Shown here in pieces: positions 21,072 to 31,185 of a stretch of 64,000 nucleotides of DNA. The translations under genes and the position numbers were made by a program. The notes beneath the pieces are model-generated. The model did no database searches and was not told the DNA's origin. It was given only the letters and a program-made list of their open reading frames with translations. Source of the stretch: a virus; IMG/VR virus record IMGVR_UViG_3300027708_000026, positions 62,001 through 126,000 of that record. One strand, given 5' to 3'. Position 1 is the stretch's first letter. Each line of letters starts with the position of its first letter.

Positions 21072-23054
21072 GTGTTTCCCGGAATCAATCCTAATGCAGT
21101 ATCTGGTAGCAAGCGGCCCGGCGCTCCTTGTAGTCCAATTGTAACCTCTGTAGTATTCACTGCAACTAGTGCCACAGTCACAGTTTCTCCCCCGGATCAT
21201 AATGGCGGAGCATATATTAGATCATATGTAGTCGTTAGCAATCCGGGAAATTTAATAGGAGCCGGTTCAAATCCTAATAATATCATAGTTTCAGGCCTGA
21301 CTCCAAATACAAATTATAATTTCACAGCATATGCGGTAAATGAAATTAGTTCAGGGACTGTTTCTATTCCTTCGGGAACAATAAAAACTTTGACTGATAT
21401 ACCGACAGCCCCAACAGGAATAATTGCTGCTGCCTCCGGCAGTACTAGTGCGACTGTAAGTTATACACAATCTTCTAGAGATAATGGTTTAACTATAACC
21501 TCATATACTGCGGTCAGCACACCTGGAGGAATTACAGCATCAACCAGCACATCTGTATCAAGCACGATATATGTTACCGGACTAAATGTTACTACCGGAT
21601 ATACATTTCAAGTGTATGCAACTAACAGCAAAGGCAACAGCCCATATAGTGCCGCAAGCAATTCGATAACAACATTTGCAGTGGTGCCAAATGCACCAAC
21701 TATCGGTACAGCAAGTATTGTAAGTGGTAATCAAATCAGTGTAAGTTATACGCCGCCCGCATACAATGGCGGATCTGCAATCACATCGTATACTGCAATT
21801 AGCAACCCCGGTGGCGTCACAGCATCTGCTGCTTCTGGAAATATTGTGTTCAGTATCAGTAATCTAATCAAGGTAACTACATATACCTTTACGGTGTATG
21901 CAACAAACGCCATTGGCAACAGTGCAGTCAGTGGGGCTAGTAATTCAGTAACAACCCCTGCAGCAGTGCCAGGAGCACCTACCATCTCATCGGTATCATT
22001 GACTGCTCCCACATCTATCACTGTGGCATATAATGCTCCGGCTGACGATGGTGGGGCAGCAATTACTTCTTATACCGCAATCAGCACACCTGGATCAATC
22101 TCGGCAACAGCTGCTCGCGCTGGAGGGGGTACGATTGTGGTCACCGGACTGTCCTATAATACCAGCTATTATTTTAGGGTATATGCTACTAATAGTATTG
22201 GGGCAGGCGCAAACAGTTCAACATCAAGTTATGTAGCCACATGGGGAAGTGCAATATATGCTACGTCAGGTAAGAGTGATCTACCTAATACATACAGCTG
22301 GGTTGCTCCCCAGGGCGTTGCTTCAGTGAGCGTAGTTGCTGTGGGCGCAGGTGGTGGCGGCAGGCTGCGAATTGATGGAAATAGTTGGTTCTGCAATGTT
22401 GATCTTGTCTCGGGCAAAGGGCCAGCAACGGGTACCAGTTTAGGAAGTTCCCGTTATCAGGATAACGGCGGCACCTATGTTGGTGACGGCGGCGGCCGTG
22501 GCGGAGTCGGTGGCTCTTATACAATTAATGCCAATCTCTTCCACGAGGGAGCAGGTGGTGGCGCAGGCGGATATACTGCTGCTGGCGGAGCTGGTGCAAA
22601 TGGGCGCAGCGGCTGCATCGGCGGCACTGGCTCTGACGCTGTCAGCGGAGGTGGCGGAGGTGGTGGAGGTGCAAATAACTATCCATCAGGCCGGAGAGAT
22701 GGTGGCGGCGGCGTTGGATTATATGGACTGGGTCTCACCGGCGCCGCCGGCGGCAAGGGTGGTAGTGGCGGGGGAGATACATATGGTACTTGTCTACAGG
22801 GATGCGGTGGTAATTACGGAGGCGGTGGTGGAGCATCTTTTGGCAAATTCGGCTGCGGCGCCGGTGGGGGTGGTGGACTAGGTTGGAAAAATAATATTAC
22901 AGTGACACCGGGACAAACATACACAGTCCAAGTCGGCGCTCGGGGCGCGGACGGACGGTGCAGGGGCGGAGCCGGTGCAGTACGCATAGTGTGGCCTGCT
23001 TCGAGTTCTGGCGGAAATCGCGAATTCCCGTCAACCAACGTGTCAGCTCCATAA
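21072..23054 (+). CDS. adhesin-like protein: four fibronectin III domains plus Gly-rich tip
   Basis: A 660-residue protein starting at GTG one base after the preceding stop. Four fibronectin type III domains are visible at about 16-108, 112-200, 203-293 and 296-390 (each with SYTA-type strands and a YATN-like C-strand; domains 2-4 are close copies). Residues about 395-660 form a Gly-rich domain beginning YSWVAPQGVASVSVVAVGAG and rich in GGGG runs. This resembles the Gly-rich adhesin tips that set host specificity in T-even phages (gp38-like). Placed right after the giant collagen-like fibre, it is a good candidate for its receptor-binding tip. This is inference from domain type and position. 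Confidence 0.7.
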   Translation: MFPGINPNAVSGSKRPGAPCSPIVTSVVFTATSATVTVSPPDHNGGAYIRSYVVVSNPGNLIGAGSNPNNIIVSGLTPNTNYNFTAYAVNEISSGTVSIPSGTIKTLTDIPTAPTGIIAAASGSTSATVSYTQSSRDNGLTITSYTAVSTPGGITASTSTSVSSTIYVTGLNVTTGYTFQVYATNSKGNSPYSAASNSITTFAVVPNAPTIGTASIVSGNQISVSYTPPAYNGGSAITSYTAISNPGGVTASAASGNIVFSISNLIKVTTYTFTVYATNAIGNSAVSGASNSVTTPAAVPGAPTISSVSLTAPTSITVAYNAPADDGGAAITSYTAISTPGSISATAARAGGGTIVVTGLSYNTSYYFRVYATNSIGAGANSSTSSYVATWGSAIYATSGKSDLPNTYSWVAPQGVASVSVVAVGAGGGGRLRIDGNSWFCNVDLVSGKGPATGTSLGSSRYQDNGGTYVGDGGGRGGVGGSYTINANLFHEGAGGGAGGYTAAGGAGANGRSGCIGGTGSDAVSGGGGGGGGANNYPSGRRDGGGGVGLYGLGLTGAAGGKGGSGGGDTYGTCLQGCGGNYGGGGGASFGKFGCGAGGGGGLGWKNNITVTPGQTYTVQVGARGADGRCRGGAGAVRIVWPASSSGGNREFPSTNVSAP

Positions 23055-23060
23055 TAAATA
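23053..23060 (+). promoter_or_regulatory. late promoter AATAAATA
   Basis: Starts at the stop codon of the adhesin gene and lies 22 bases before the next ATG, which has its own ribosome site AAAGGA. Confidence 0.6.
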
Positions 23061-23082
23061 GTATGGTAATCAAAGGATTTAA

Positions 23083-26000
23083 ATGTCATTCCCAGTAAAC
23101 CCAACCAGTGGACAGATCGCTGTAGTTAATAATATTGTATATTCTTATAACTCTTCAGGTACCGGTTATTGGACTAGAGTAGCAGCAAATACCAGTACAC
23201 TTGCGATCACTGTTGCATCTTTAAACATTGCAAATACATCTAGCAGCACGTCAACTACAACCGGAGCATTGATAGTTTCTGGCGGCGTGGGCATTGGTGG
23301 CGCCGTTTATATCGGAACATCTTCTTATATTGCTGGCGCACAGATCATTACCACTGCTACCATTGGATTGTATGCTGCGGCATCCTCAGCCAGTACTGGT
23401 ACAACTAGCACATTCACTATTTTAAGTACAGCAAATAGTTTTAGTACCACTACAGGCGCATTGCAGGTGCGTGGCGGTGCAGGCATTGGCGGTAACTTAT
23501 ATGTCGGCGGAGCACTAAATGTTGTTGGAGTCAGCACATTAACTGGCAATTTATACACGTCAATCATTTATGATATTGCTGATACAAATTACCAAACATA
23601 TCTATGGCCCACTGATACCAGTAAAATAGTCGGACTTTCAGCCAGGGGATCTGAGGTGGGCACCGGAAATGACACGCAGATTGGTTCTATATCAGTAACT
23701 CGAGGAGCAATTACTGCCGCGAATACTGCAACATTCTATGGGTTGTATAATAGGTCACTCAGTTATGCCGCAGGTATTGGTATAGATTTCAACGGCAATT
23801 TATGGTTTGGTAAAGTATCTGGTGGCGGTTCTGCATCCACTAGACAAAGCAATTTATTTTATAGTGATAATTCCGGCAACGTATATGCAGGCAATTCTTT
23901 TAGATCAAATGTATTTTATGCCAACAACACTGCATACTTTTTAGATTTTGCCACCACTGCTACTAAACATACTATACTATCAAATGCAGTCAGCACTGAT
24001 TTGATTGGCTACGATCCTGCTATAGGAGTTTACATTGGCGGCACTGACAATAGGTACCTAACCAATGGTACGACATCGTCTGGCGGTCCACTATGGGTGA
24101 TGACCGGCACCACTTATAATCTAATACATTCAGGAAATATTTCACAATATGCAGGAGCTTCAAGTACTACAACATTTACTAACCCTGTAATAATTAGATT
24201 AAACACTGTTGATACCATTGGCTCTACAGCTTCTACTCATTTAACATTAATTAACCCCAATACCGGCGCTGCCAGTTCTGGAATTTATTGGAGATTTGCC
24301 AATCAGTCTGAGATACGTGCTAGCCTGCGTGTGAATGACTCTGGCGATATTATACATAATTCTTTGAGCGGGAATTATAGATTCCAGCAAGATTCTGGTT
24401 CAAGTGCAACTAATTTTTTAAATTCTACAACATCATTTATGAGCGTCGATGGCGCAGGAAATGTATCGTTCCCTAAAAATATCACTGCTGCAAAATTAAT
24501 CGACTACGATGATAATACATATTATCTAGATCCTAACTCTACTTCAACTATCAATCAGTTAACAATGAAAGGATTGTTTACAGCCACTGTTGTAGGCACA
24601 GCTAATACCTGGACTGATGTAGTTCTTGCCACTTCAAATCAAGGCGGAACATATATCACTGCCAATAGACCAACTGTAGCCACTGGGGATGTGGGATATA
24701 AATGGTCAACTGGAAACTCTGCAATTTGGACCAATTACATACCAGCAAACGATGCGTATACATTGACATGGGGATTGCTCGGCGTCAAACAGTTCACTAT
24801 GAATAGTGCTGGCAACATGTCAACACAGGTTCAAGGAGCAGCAATAGGGTCTCCTCAATTTTATGATGCCAACAATTCCAGTTACTATATAAAACCTTCG
24901 GGATATTCATACTTAAACTCTTTAAACTTAGGCGGCTTGATCACCGGAATTAGCACAGGTACGGGCATACGTGTATTCAACAACGGTTCAAATAGTTTCA
25001 CCAGCACGGTATTCTGGGGAGTCCCAACGTTAAATTATTATTGGAACTGGCAAACCGACGCCGGCGGCAATGCAGCGTTATGGGGTTATCCATTTAACAA
25101 TACTTCTACAAGAGTATTAACAGTAACTCCATCAGGCAATTGGGGATTCAATCAATCGACATTACCTGGTGATGTTGACATGATCGGCGGTATATCAGTC
25201 ACTGGTACTGGAACTACGCAAGTCAGTGTTATGAAAGGTTCGACGTCCGGATTCTCATTGAGAGTTTCAGATACAGTCTTTGGTGATTTTTCACTTTATG
25301 ATAAGGCCCAGGGTAGTTGGAAATTGGCAATCAATGCGGCCAGGGGATCGGTTGGTGTTAATGCCACTGCCAATGCCGCATATGGATTGAATGTCGGCGG
25401 TGATATTAACATCGGCGGCAACATTTATCAAAACGGATCTGCCCTTACCAACAATGTCAACACTGGCACATTTTCTGCAAATCAATATGCATGGTATGGA
25501 ACTACTGGTGCAGGTGTTAGTCTTACACAAAATAATACATTTGAGACCAGTGCTATTTTTGGTGCGGATCATGTATTGGGTAGCGGATCTTTATATGATT
25601 TATTAGCATGGAATCCACCGAACACCACTGAATATTATAATTTTAATGGATTTACATTTGCATGGATCTCTGATGCAACAGATGTTAAACCTCTGTTCAA
25701 CGGACAAAACTCTCAGATATCAGTCAGTAATAACTATACGCTTACCGGCGCAACTAAACAAGGTGTTAGATTTACTTGGAGTACCTTTAGTAATAGATTC
25801 TGGGATGCATTATTGATCACTGGAAATACCGCAGGTGTAGCCTTAGATGTAACTATAGAAAGTTCTAATGACGGCGGGACAACCATCGTTACTCATGTTA
25901 GTCGAGCATCTATCGGATCTACAGCAGTAAATGGTATGCACTACTTGAGAAATCAAGCAACCAATGCTAGTACTGGACAATGGTTTAGATTGACCATTAG

Positions 26001-28959
26001 AGAAACAACTGCTGTCACGGCTAGTGTTAATTTATACAACATAAGTCTTCTAGGAACTAAAGGCGCTGCTAACAGATTACTCAACTGGGATAATCAAAGA
26101 AATATAACTACCTACGGTAATTTAACAACCAATGTAGTTTATGATACAAATAATACTAGTTATTATCTCTCTCCTTCCAAGACTTCTAATCTGTTTACTG
26201 CAACACTGGCAGGTGACTTACTGACACAGGGACAGGGTAGATTTACTGGCTGGCAAAATAATGTCGCCACTGCCACTAGAACTGCTGGATTAGGCGTTGA
26301 AGTGGGAGTTAATGCAGGTGCTGCATCGATATCAGCGTACAATAGAACTTCTGGGTTATATGACACACTGGGGATTTACGGAAGTCCGATCAAAATAATT
26401 CCCCAAACAACTGCTTCAGTATATATTGGCGGAACATGGTACGATAACGATGATCCTAGATATTATGTTAAACCTGCCACCGGCACCGTAATCACCAATT
26501 TGAAAGCATTTGGATTGGTACAGGTTGTCAATACGGGCGGCAGCAGTTATAATGAGAATATTAGACTACCTAGGGCAGCCGATGGTATTGCCATGGTTTC
26601 GATGGCCACCGATCTTTCTGGAACTGGAAATATTTTAGGCCAATGGAATATTGTTGTACAACCGACTACTGGCGGTGTTAATCAAGGTCAATTTAGCATA
26701 CTCAACGGAAGTACAGCGTCATTCAGCATTGCCACTGCAACCAGCACAGCAACATTTGCGGCCAATGTGTATGCTCCAAAATATCTACAGGTAGGTGCAG
26801 ATCAAACCTTTTTTATACAACAGGGACAAACATCCTATTTAAATGCACTACAGGTTGGTCCAATTGGCGGGTTGTTTGATGTATTGACAAAAGGTCCGTT
26901 GGATGATTACGCAAATACATTCACGTATGTGCATACTTCCTTAGGGGGAATTGGTGACCCTTTAAGAGATTTCAACACCGCAACATTGAGCTATGCATCT
27001 TATTCGGGATCTTTTTACGCAAATGCCAATACACCGGCATCGACTAATAACTGGTATACACTGTATCAAGCTGCCCATCGCGGAGGATCAGCTCCTAATG
27101 GTCCAGATTATAGTAGTCAAATCGCACTGCCAATGACCAGTGCGGATGCTCGTGATTATACTAGAATGTTTTTTAGGGTAAAAAATAATACCTCTTGGAA
27201 ATCTTGGGCAGAAGTTTTTACTGTGGGCGCAACAAATCAGTCACAGGGATATACAATATACGCTCAAACGCTTTATGATTATGCCGATACTCGTTACAGT
27301 ATATCCCCTAGTGGAACGTCGACGCTGTTAAATCTAAAGACTTATGGGTCTATCTCTGGATACCTATCAGGTACACCTACCGCTGCTAGTTCTGGCGTCG
27401 TAGGCCCTCCCGATACTCGCGTGCCTGCACTACCTAGATTGGGATCTGCTGAATGGATATTCCCTAGCACTACAGATGCCAATATTGGAACAAGTATAGG
27501 TGATTCTGGGTTGCCGGCCGGAAATAGAACCGTATATAGAGAGGGCTTATATACTTGGAAAAGTGCAACTAGTGCATTGGGTCCCACTGGATCGACCACT
27601 CCGTACTATGCAGCAGTTGGATTTGGCGCCGGCAGTAATGGTGCAGCAGAAATTGCAGCGTATCTGATATCCGGCGGTGCAGCCAACGATCAAGCAGTTG
27701 GACTACACTTTAGGACCTTGCGTGATAATGGTGCTGCTCCTTGGTCCAAGTGGACACAAATATTAAATTCGACCACGCACGTATACGCAGCCAATTTAAA
27801 TCAAAATTTAAGAACCACTGACAGCCCAACATTTAGTAGCATAACATTAACCAATACTCCAACATTTAACCAAATAAAAGCTGGTTCTTACTGGATCACC
27901 GGTGGCGACAATAATCAAGCCAAGTTCATAATGCCATGGAATGGCAATAATCAAGGCGGCATTGGTCCTTACTATGCTCCGGCCAACCCTCCAATAACAA
28001 CTAGTCCTAGCGATCTTCAGAGTTTTAGATTTGATGAAGTATCATTATCTGGAACTTCACCTACTTATCAATCAGCATATCAAGGCAGTACAGCAGTTTG
28101 TATATATTTAGGCGCTAAAAAGATATTTGGCTCGTCCGGTGCCGCCGCCTGGCACGATACTGTAACTGGACTGAATGATTCCAATTTCCTCCTCAGCCTC
28201 ATAGCCTCCGGTGTTACTAGACTCGGTGCAGCAGAATTTAAAAACGGTATCACACTAACTGGCGATAATATAACCGCAAATCAAAGCGGCCGACTTAATC
28301 TCACACCGGGTCGCGGTATATTTGATGCGAGCTACTCATTTAATAAATCGACTGTAAACGTATCTTCATTCGGTACTGTTGCAACTTTTGGACCTGGTTT
28401 ATTTGGTTGGGATGGGTACGTAATTGGCGGAAATGCTTCTGCATATGATGCATCTTTTATTAAGCAAAGTACAGGTCCAGAATTTGCTCTACGCGGCGGC
28501 GGTAGCCATTGGGCGATATATGCAAATGGTGCGGATGCCGGCGGCATAAGACGGATATCTTTGAATTCTGATACTGGAGGATTGATAAATGGTTCCTATT
28601 CAGTATCTGTTGGAGGAACACTCTATTGTACGCAGAACATATACGCTTACTCAGATAGGCGTAAAAAAACTAATATTGCCACTATTGACAACGCCTTGGG
28701 TAAAGTGCTGCAACTTAGGGGAGTCTACTATAATAGAATTGACCCTGAACCTGAAGACATTGGTCGAAGAGATATAGGGGTTATCGCACAGGAAGTATTA
28801 GAAGTATTGCCAGAAGCTGTAAAACATTCTGAGCACACTGATGAATACAGCGTTAACTACGGTAATATGGCAGGAATTTTCATCGAGGCTATAAAAGATC
28901 TTAAGAAAGAACTTGATGAATTAAAAGCAGAATTAAATATGCTCAAGGGCAATAAATAA
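23083..28959 (+). CDS. giant tail fibre with C-terminal S74 intramolecular chaperone
   Basis: A 1958-residue fibre. The N-terminus has the Trp module (NPTSGQIAVVNNIVYSYNS) and two GGVGIGG repeats, the first nearly identical to one in the 2090-residue fibre. The middle contains many repeated lines of the type YDxNNxxYYxxPSxxS (for example DDNTYYLDPNSTS, DANNSSYYIKPSGYS, DTNNTSYYLSPSKTS), typical of trimeric beta-structured fibres. The last 110 residues form a peptidase S74 domain: YSDRRKKTNI holds the Ser and the Lys five residues later that form the self-cleaving dyad in endosialidase-type chaperones. DIGVIAQEVLEVLPEAV and a terminal coiled coil follow. The chaperone should trimerise the fibre and then release itself. 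Confidence 0.85.
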   Translation: MSFPVNPTSGQIAVVNNIVYSYNSSGTGYWTRVAANTSTLAITVASLNIANTSSSTSTTTGALIVSGGVGIGGAVYIGTSSYIAGAQIITTATIGLYAAASSASTGTTSTFTILSTANSFSTTTGALQVRGGAGIGGNLYVGGALNVVGVSTLTGNLYTSIIYDIADTNYQTYLWPTDTSKIVGLSARGSEVGTGNDTQIGSISVTRGAITAANTATFYGLYNRSLSYAAGIGIDFNGNLWFGKVSGGGSASTRQSNLFYSDNSGNVYAGNSFRSNVFYANNTAYFLDFATTATKHTILSNAVSTDLIGYDPAIGVYIGGTDNRYLTNGTTSSGGPLWVMTGTTYNLIHSGNISQYAGASSTTTFTNPVIIRLNTVDTIGSTASTHLTLINPNTGAASSGIYWRFANQSEIRASLRVNDSGDIIHNSLSGNYRFQQDSGSSATNFLNSTTSFMSVDGAGNVSFPKNITAAKLIDYDDNTYYLDPNSTSTINQLTMKGLFTATVVGTANTWTDVVLATSNQGGTYITANRPTVATGDVGYKWSTGNSAIWTNYIPANDAYTLTWGLLGVKQFTMNSAGNMSTQVQGAAIGSPQFYDANNSSYYIKPSGYSYLNSLNLGGLITGISTGTGIRVFNNGSNSFTSTVFWGVPTLNYYWNWQTDAGGNAALWGYPFNNTSTRVLTVTPSGNWGFNQSTLPGDVDMIGGISVTGTGTTQVSVMKGSTSGFSLRVSDTVFGDFSLYDKAQGSWKLAINAARGSVGVNATANAAYGLNVGGDINIGGNIYQNGSALTNNVNTGTFSANQYAWYGTTGAGVSLTQNNTFETSAIFGADHVLGSGSLYDLLAWNPPNTTEYYNFNGFTFAWISDATDVKPLFNGQNSQISVSNNYTLTGATKQGVRFTWSTFSNRFWDALLITGNTAGVALDVTIESSNDGGTTIVTHVSRASIGSTAVNGMHYLRNQATNASTGQWFRLTIRETTAVTASVNLYNISLLGTKGAANRLLNWDNQRNITTYGNLTTNVVYDTNNTSYYLSPSKTSNLFTATLAGDLLTQGQGRFTGWQNNVATATRTAGLGVEVGVNAGAASISAYNRTSGLYDTLGIYGSPIKIIPQTTASVYIGGTWYDNDDPRYYVKPATGTVITNLKAFGLVQVVNTGGSSYNENIRLPRAADGIAMVSMATDLSGTGNILGQWNIVVQPTTGGVNQGQFSILNGSTASFSIATATSTATFAANVYAPKYLQVGADQTFFIQQGQTSYLNALQVGPIGGLFDVLTKGPLDDYANTFTYVHTSLGGIGDPLRDFNTATLSYASYSGSFYANANTPASTNNWYTLYQAAHRGGSAPNGPDYSSQIALPMTSADARDYTRMFFRVKNNTSWKSWAEVFTVGATNQSQGYTIYAQTLYDYADTRYSISPSGTSTLLNLKTYGSISGYLSGTPTAASSGVVGPPDTRVPALPRLGSAEWIFPSTTDANIGTSIGDSGLPAGNRTVYREGLYTWKSATSALGPTGSTTPYYAAVGFGAGSNGAAEIAAYLISGGAANDQAVGLHFRTLRDNGAAPWSKWTQILNSTTHVYAANLNQNLRTTDSPTFSSITLTNTPTFNQIKAGSYWITGGDNNQAKFIMPWNGNNQGGIGPYYAPANPPITTSPSDLQSFRFDEVSLSGTSPTYQSAYQGSTAVCIYLGAKKIFGSSGAAAWHDTVTGLNDSNFLLSLIASGVTRLGAAEFKNGITLTGDNITANQSGRLNLTPGRGIFDASYSFNKSTVNVSSFGTVATFGPGLFGWDGYVIGGNASAYDASFIKQSTGPEFALRGGGSHWAIYANGADAGGIRRISLNSDTGGLINGSYSVSVGGTLYCTQNIYAYSDRRKKTNIATIDNALGKVLQLRGVYYNRIDPEPEDIGRRDIGVIAQEVLEVLPEAVKHSEHTDEYSVNYGNMAGIFIEAIKDLKKELDELKAELNMLKGNK
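28951..28958 (+). promoter_or_regulatory. late promoter AATAAATA overlapping the end of the S74 fibre gene
   Basis: Lies 17 bases before the next ATG; ribosome site TAGGAG is kept in the predicted leader. Confidence 0.6.
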
Positions 28960-28975
28960 AGTTAGGAGAATAACA

Positions 28976-29371
28976 ATGTCAACATCCATTCCAGAACGAG
29001 TAGGAGTAGTCTATACAGACGGCACACCTACTGAGATTACATTTACTTGGAGAATCAAAAGCCTTAGTACCAAGAAAGAAGGCAGTTATAATAATGCGGT
29101 GGTGCAAACCTACTGGAATGTCATCGGCACAGATAGTCAAAATAAAACGGGGATATTTGATGGGGCAACACCATTTACTACATCGGGACAATCTGGATTC
29201 ATCGAATTTGCAGATTTACAAGAAGCTGATGTATTAGGTTGGATCAAGGACCAAGTGGTTGGTTCGTATGCTGATCATATTATGGAGCAAATACATCAGA
29301 AGCTTGATGCTCAGTATAATAGCATTTCTGATGCTGCTCTGCCATGGGCGCCCCCGGCTGAAACTGTCTAA
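28976..29371 (+). CDS. conserved virion-associated protein of unknown function
   Basis: A 131-residue protein with an early beta part (EITFTWRIKSLST, VVQTYWNVIGTD) and a helical C-terminal part (EADVLGWIKDQVVGSYADHI). It resembles a small protein common in aquatic T4-like phages near fibre or neck genes. It has its own late promoter and ribosome site and ends convergently on the Nudix gene with a 4-base overlap. Function is unknown. Confidence 0.6.
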   Translation: MSTSIPERVGVVYTDGTPTEITFTWRIKSLSTKKEGSYNNAVVQTYWNVIGTDSQNKTGIFDGATPFTTSGQSGFIEFADLQEADVLGWIKDQVVGSYADHIMEQIHQKLDAQYNSISDAALPWAPPAETV

Positions 29372-29817
29372 TTAGTTTTAAAAATATCTAATAAAACTTC
29401 TAATTTAGCCTTGACGACTTTATTGTTAAGGCTATTTTTTACGCCCTGATGAAGTGGTTTGGGCCAGCAGTCATAATTACACCATGCGTATCCGCTATGT
29501 TCAAAATTTAATACAGGGATAAACTCTTTTTCCACGATTAGAACATAGGTATTGTACTGGAAATTATTGTCATTGGATATAAAGAGTTCTAGGGGAATGA
29601 CCTTTTTTATTTTAGGTGTAGCACCAACTTCTTCCTGAATTTCTCGATACAGTGAATCTACTACAGTAGTATCAGTGGGTTCTTTTTTGCCGCCCACTAG
29701 TCCCCAAGTGCCTAAAGTTTTTTCGTGTGTACGCATCAGCAGTAAAAATCTGCGGGTATCTTCGGCTAAAAATAATCCGCCACTGCAAATGATTTGATTT
29801 ATAGGACTAAACGCCAT
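29368..29817 (-). CDS. Nudix hydrolase
   Basis: A 149-residue Nudix-fold hydrolase that would cleave a nucleoside diphosphate linked to another group X. The Nudix box is visible as GGKKEPTD ... YREIQEEVGA. Compared with the Gx5Ex7REUxEExGU consensus, the first Glu is Asp and one residue is inserted, while the metal-binding REIQEE is intact. The start is put at the ATG at 29817 rather than an upstream TTG; it overlaps the end of the gp15 gene by 19 bases, so the two are probably translated together. The substrate cannot be told. Related T4-like phages carry Nudix enzymes such as T4 nudE. Confidence 0.8.
   Translation of the reverse strand: MAFSPINQIICSGGLFLAEDTRRFLLLMRTHEKTLGTWGLVGGKKEPTDTTVVDSLYREIQEEVGATPKIKKVIPLELFISNDNNFQYNTYVLIVEKEFIPVLNFEHSGYAWCNYDCWPKPLHQGVKNSLNNKVVKAKLEVLLDIFKTN
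29406..29440 (+). terminator. probable terminator for the plus-strand fibre block
   Basis: 7-bp stem TAGCCTT/AAGGCTA with a 15-base loop, followed by six Ts on the plus strand. It lies inside the 3' end of the convergent Nudix gene. Confidence 0.5.
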
Positions 29818-31184
29818 GACCAATTACTATACAATCCTTCAAAACTCTTACTCCAATTTCCGTTATCCCACTTATACTGGATACCTGTATATGAATTAGT
29901 TATGTAGGTTGTTGTGTCAACTGATGAAGAACTGAATATTACAGACCAATCAGTTCCGTTGTATTCAATAATATCGTTAGCATAAGCAATGAAGTCAGTA
30001 CCGGTACTATTTTTCCAAGCAGTAGGCCCACTGTAGTTGGGTAATGCATGATCCGGATTTATGTCTTCCAATATTAGATATCTTGTGCCGCTGACTTTAC
30101 CAGATGGATTGAATGTGTCTGGGTTAATGATAGCATCAACCGTGCCACGGCCATTAATTACATCATTGCCGGGAATAGTATCAACATCGAAGGTCAACAT
30201 CATTTGCGTTTCGTTGTTTGGGTCAAGTCTCATAAATGCGACGATTTCATTACCGTTAGGTGTAGTTAACCGTAACTGGCTTAATCCGGCAGTGAATTTT
30301 CCTGGATATCTATCTAAAATAGCCAACCAAGATACTGGTGGTTGATTGACATCATCCCCCTGTGACTCATACGATAACGCTTCTAACTTTGCAACACCGT
30401 TCAATACCAGCAAATTAAAGTTATTAAGAGTGACCACTACTTCAGTAGTTGGCTCAGTAAATATTTGGGCAGCATATCCAGATTTTAAATCATCGAGAGC
30501 AGTGTCAGTAGTGATGGGTAAAAACACATTAGTGATAATTTTAGTGATCACATTCATCTGTTTGACCTTGGCCGGCGGTGTGATCCAAACTGGAGCCTCA
30601 AATATTAGGCTGGCAATTTCCAAGTTTTCATCCATGCCTTGCGGAACAGTCCTAGTACTCCACTGACCCTGATCTGTCAGCGACAGCATACTTAAACTGG
30701 TCCAGTCGATATAGTTGTCAGTAGTCTGTAGATCTAAAGCAGGATTAAAAATATAAGCAATCTGTTCTACTATCTGAAATTTTTGATCGCTGTTCATGGT
30801 CCATATATCTGCAGAGAATGTTATTTTATATGGACTAGGCATGATACGCTCTACAGTATAATTGCCGCCCTGTGTATTAAGTAAATTTCCGTTGGCATCA
30901 ACATCGCGTTCTCTTATCTGAACCTTACTGACAAAAGTAGGATCTTGTAATCTAGAACGATCGTATCTAAAATCTTTTATATAACAGGCAATAAATGGTG
31001 CAGACGATAGGACATTTTCGCTGCCTTTCTTCAATATTTGTGCAGTCTGTCTACTGAGATCTCCGTACCTAACTGGAATTTGTATTAAGTTTCCCTTGCC
31101 GTCCTTGTAGCTAAAGTTACTCATGACTCGTATAAACTGAGTCACGTACCTTCTTATTTGACCGTCGTAAAAATAATCACTCAT
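29799..31184 (-). CDS. gp15: tail sheath terminator/stabiliser gp15
   Basis: Caps the contractile tail and joins it to the neck. The 461-residue protein begins YFYDGQIRRYVTQFIRVMSN followed by a VPVRYGD stretch, matching the T4 gp15 opening (YFYNSSFRRY ... FSN ... VPITY), and continues with MPSPYKITFSADIWTMNSDQ and IVEQIAYIFNP as in gp15. It is much longer than T4 gp15 (272); the C-terminal half is extra and ends in two Trp-module units (IIEYNGTDW and YKWDNGNW). Start ATG lies 1 base after the gp14 stop, so the two are an operon on the minus strand. Confidence 0.75.
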   Translation of the reverse strand: MSDYFYDGQIRRYVTQFIRVMSNFSYKDGKGNLIQIPVRYGDLSRQTAQILKKGSENVLSSAPFIACYIKDFRYDRSRLQDPTFVSKVQIRERDVDANGNLLNTQGGNYTVERIMPSPYKITFSADIWTMNSDQKFQIVEQIAYIFNPALDLQTTDNYIDWTSLSMLSLTDQGQWSTRTVPQGMDENLEIASLIFEAPVWITPPAKVKQMNVITKIITNVFLPITTDTALDDLKSGYAAQIFTEPTTEVVVTLNNFNLLVLNGVAKLEALSYESQGDDVNQPPVSWLAILDRYPGKFTAGLSQLRLTTPNGNEIVAFMRLDPNNETQMMLTFDVDTIPGNDVINGRGTVDAIINPDTFNPSGKVSGTRYLILEDINPDHALPNYSGPTAWKNSTGTDFIAYANDIIEYNGTDWSVIFSSSSVDTTTYITNSYTGIQYKWDNGNWSKSFEGLYSNWSWRLVL

Positions 31185-31185
31185 A

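Noticed and set aside
22477-23104. Other-frame and antisense ORFs over the Gly-rich adhesin tip
   Set aside because: GGN-rich codons leave few stops in the other frames; no start signals.
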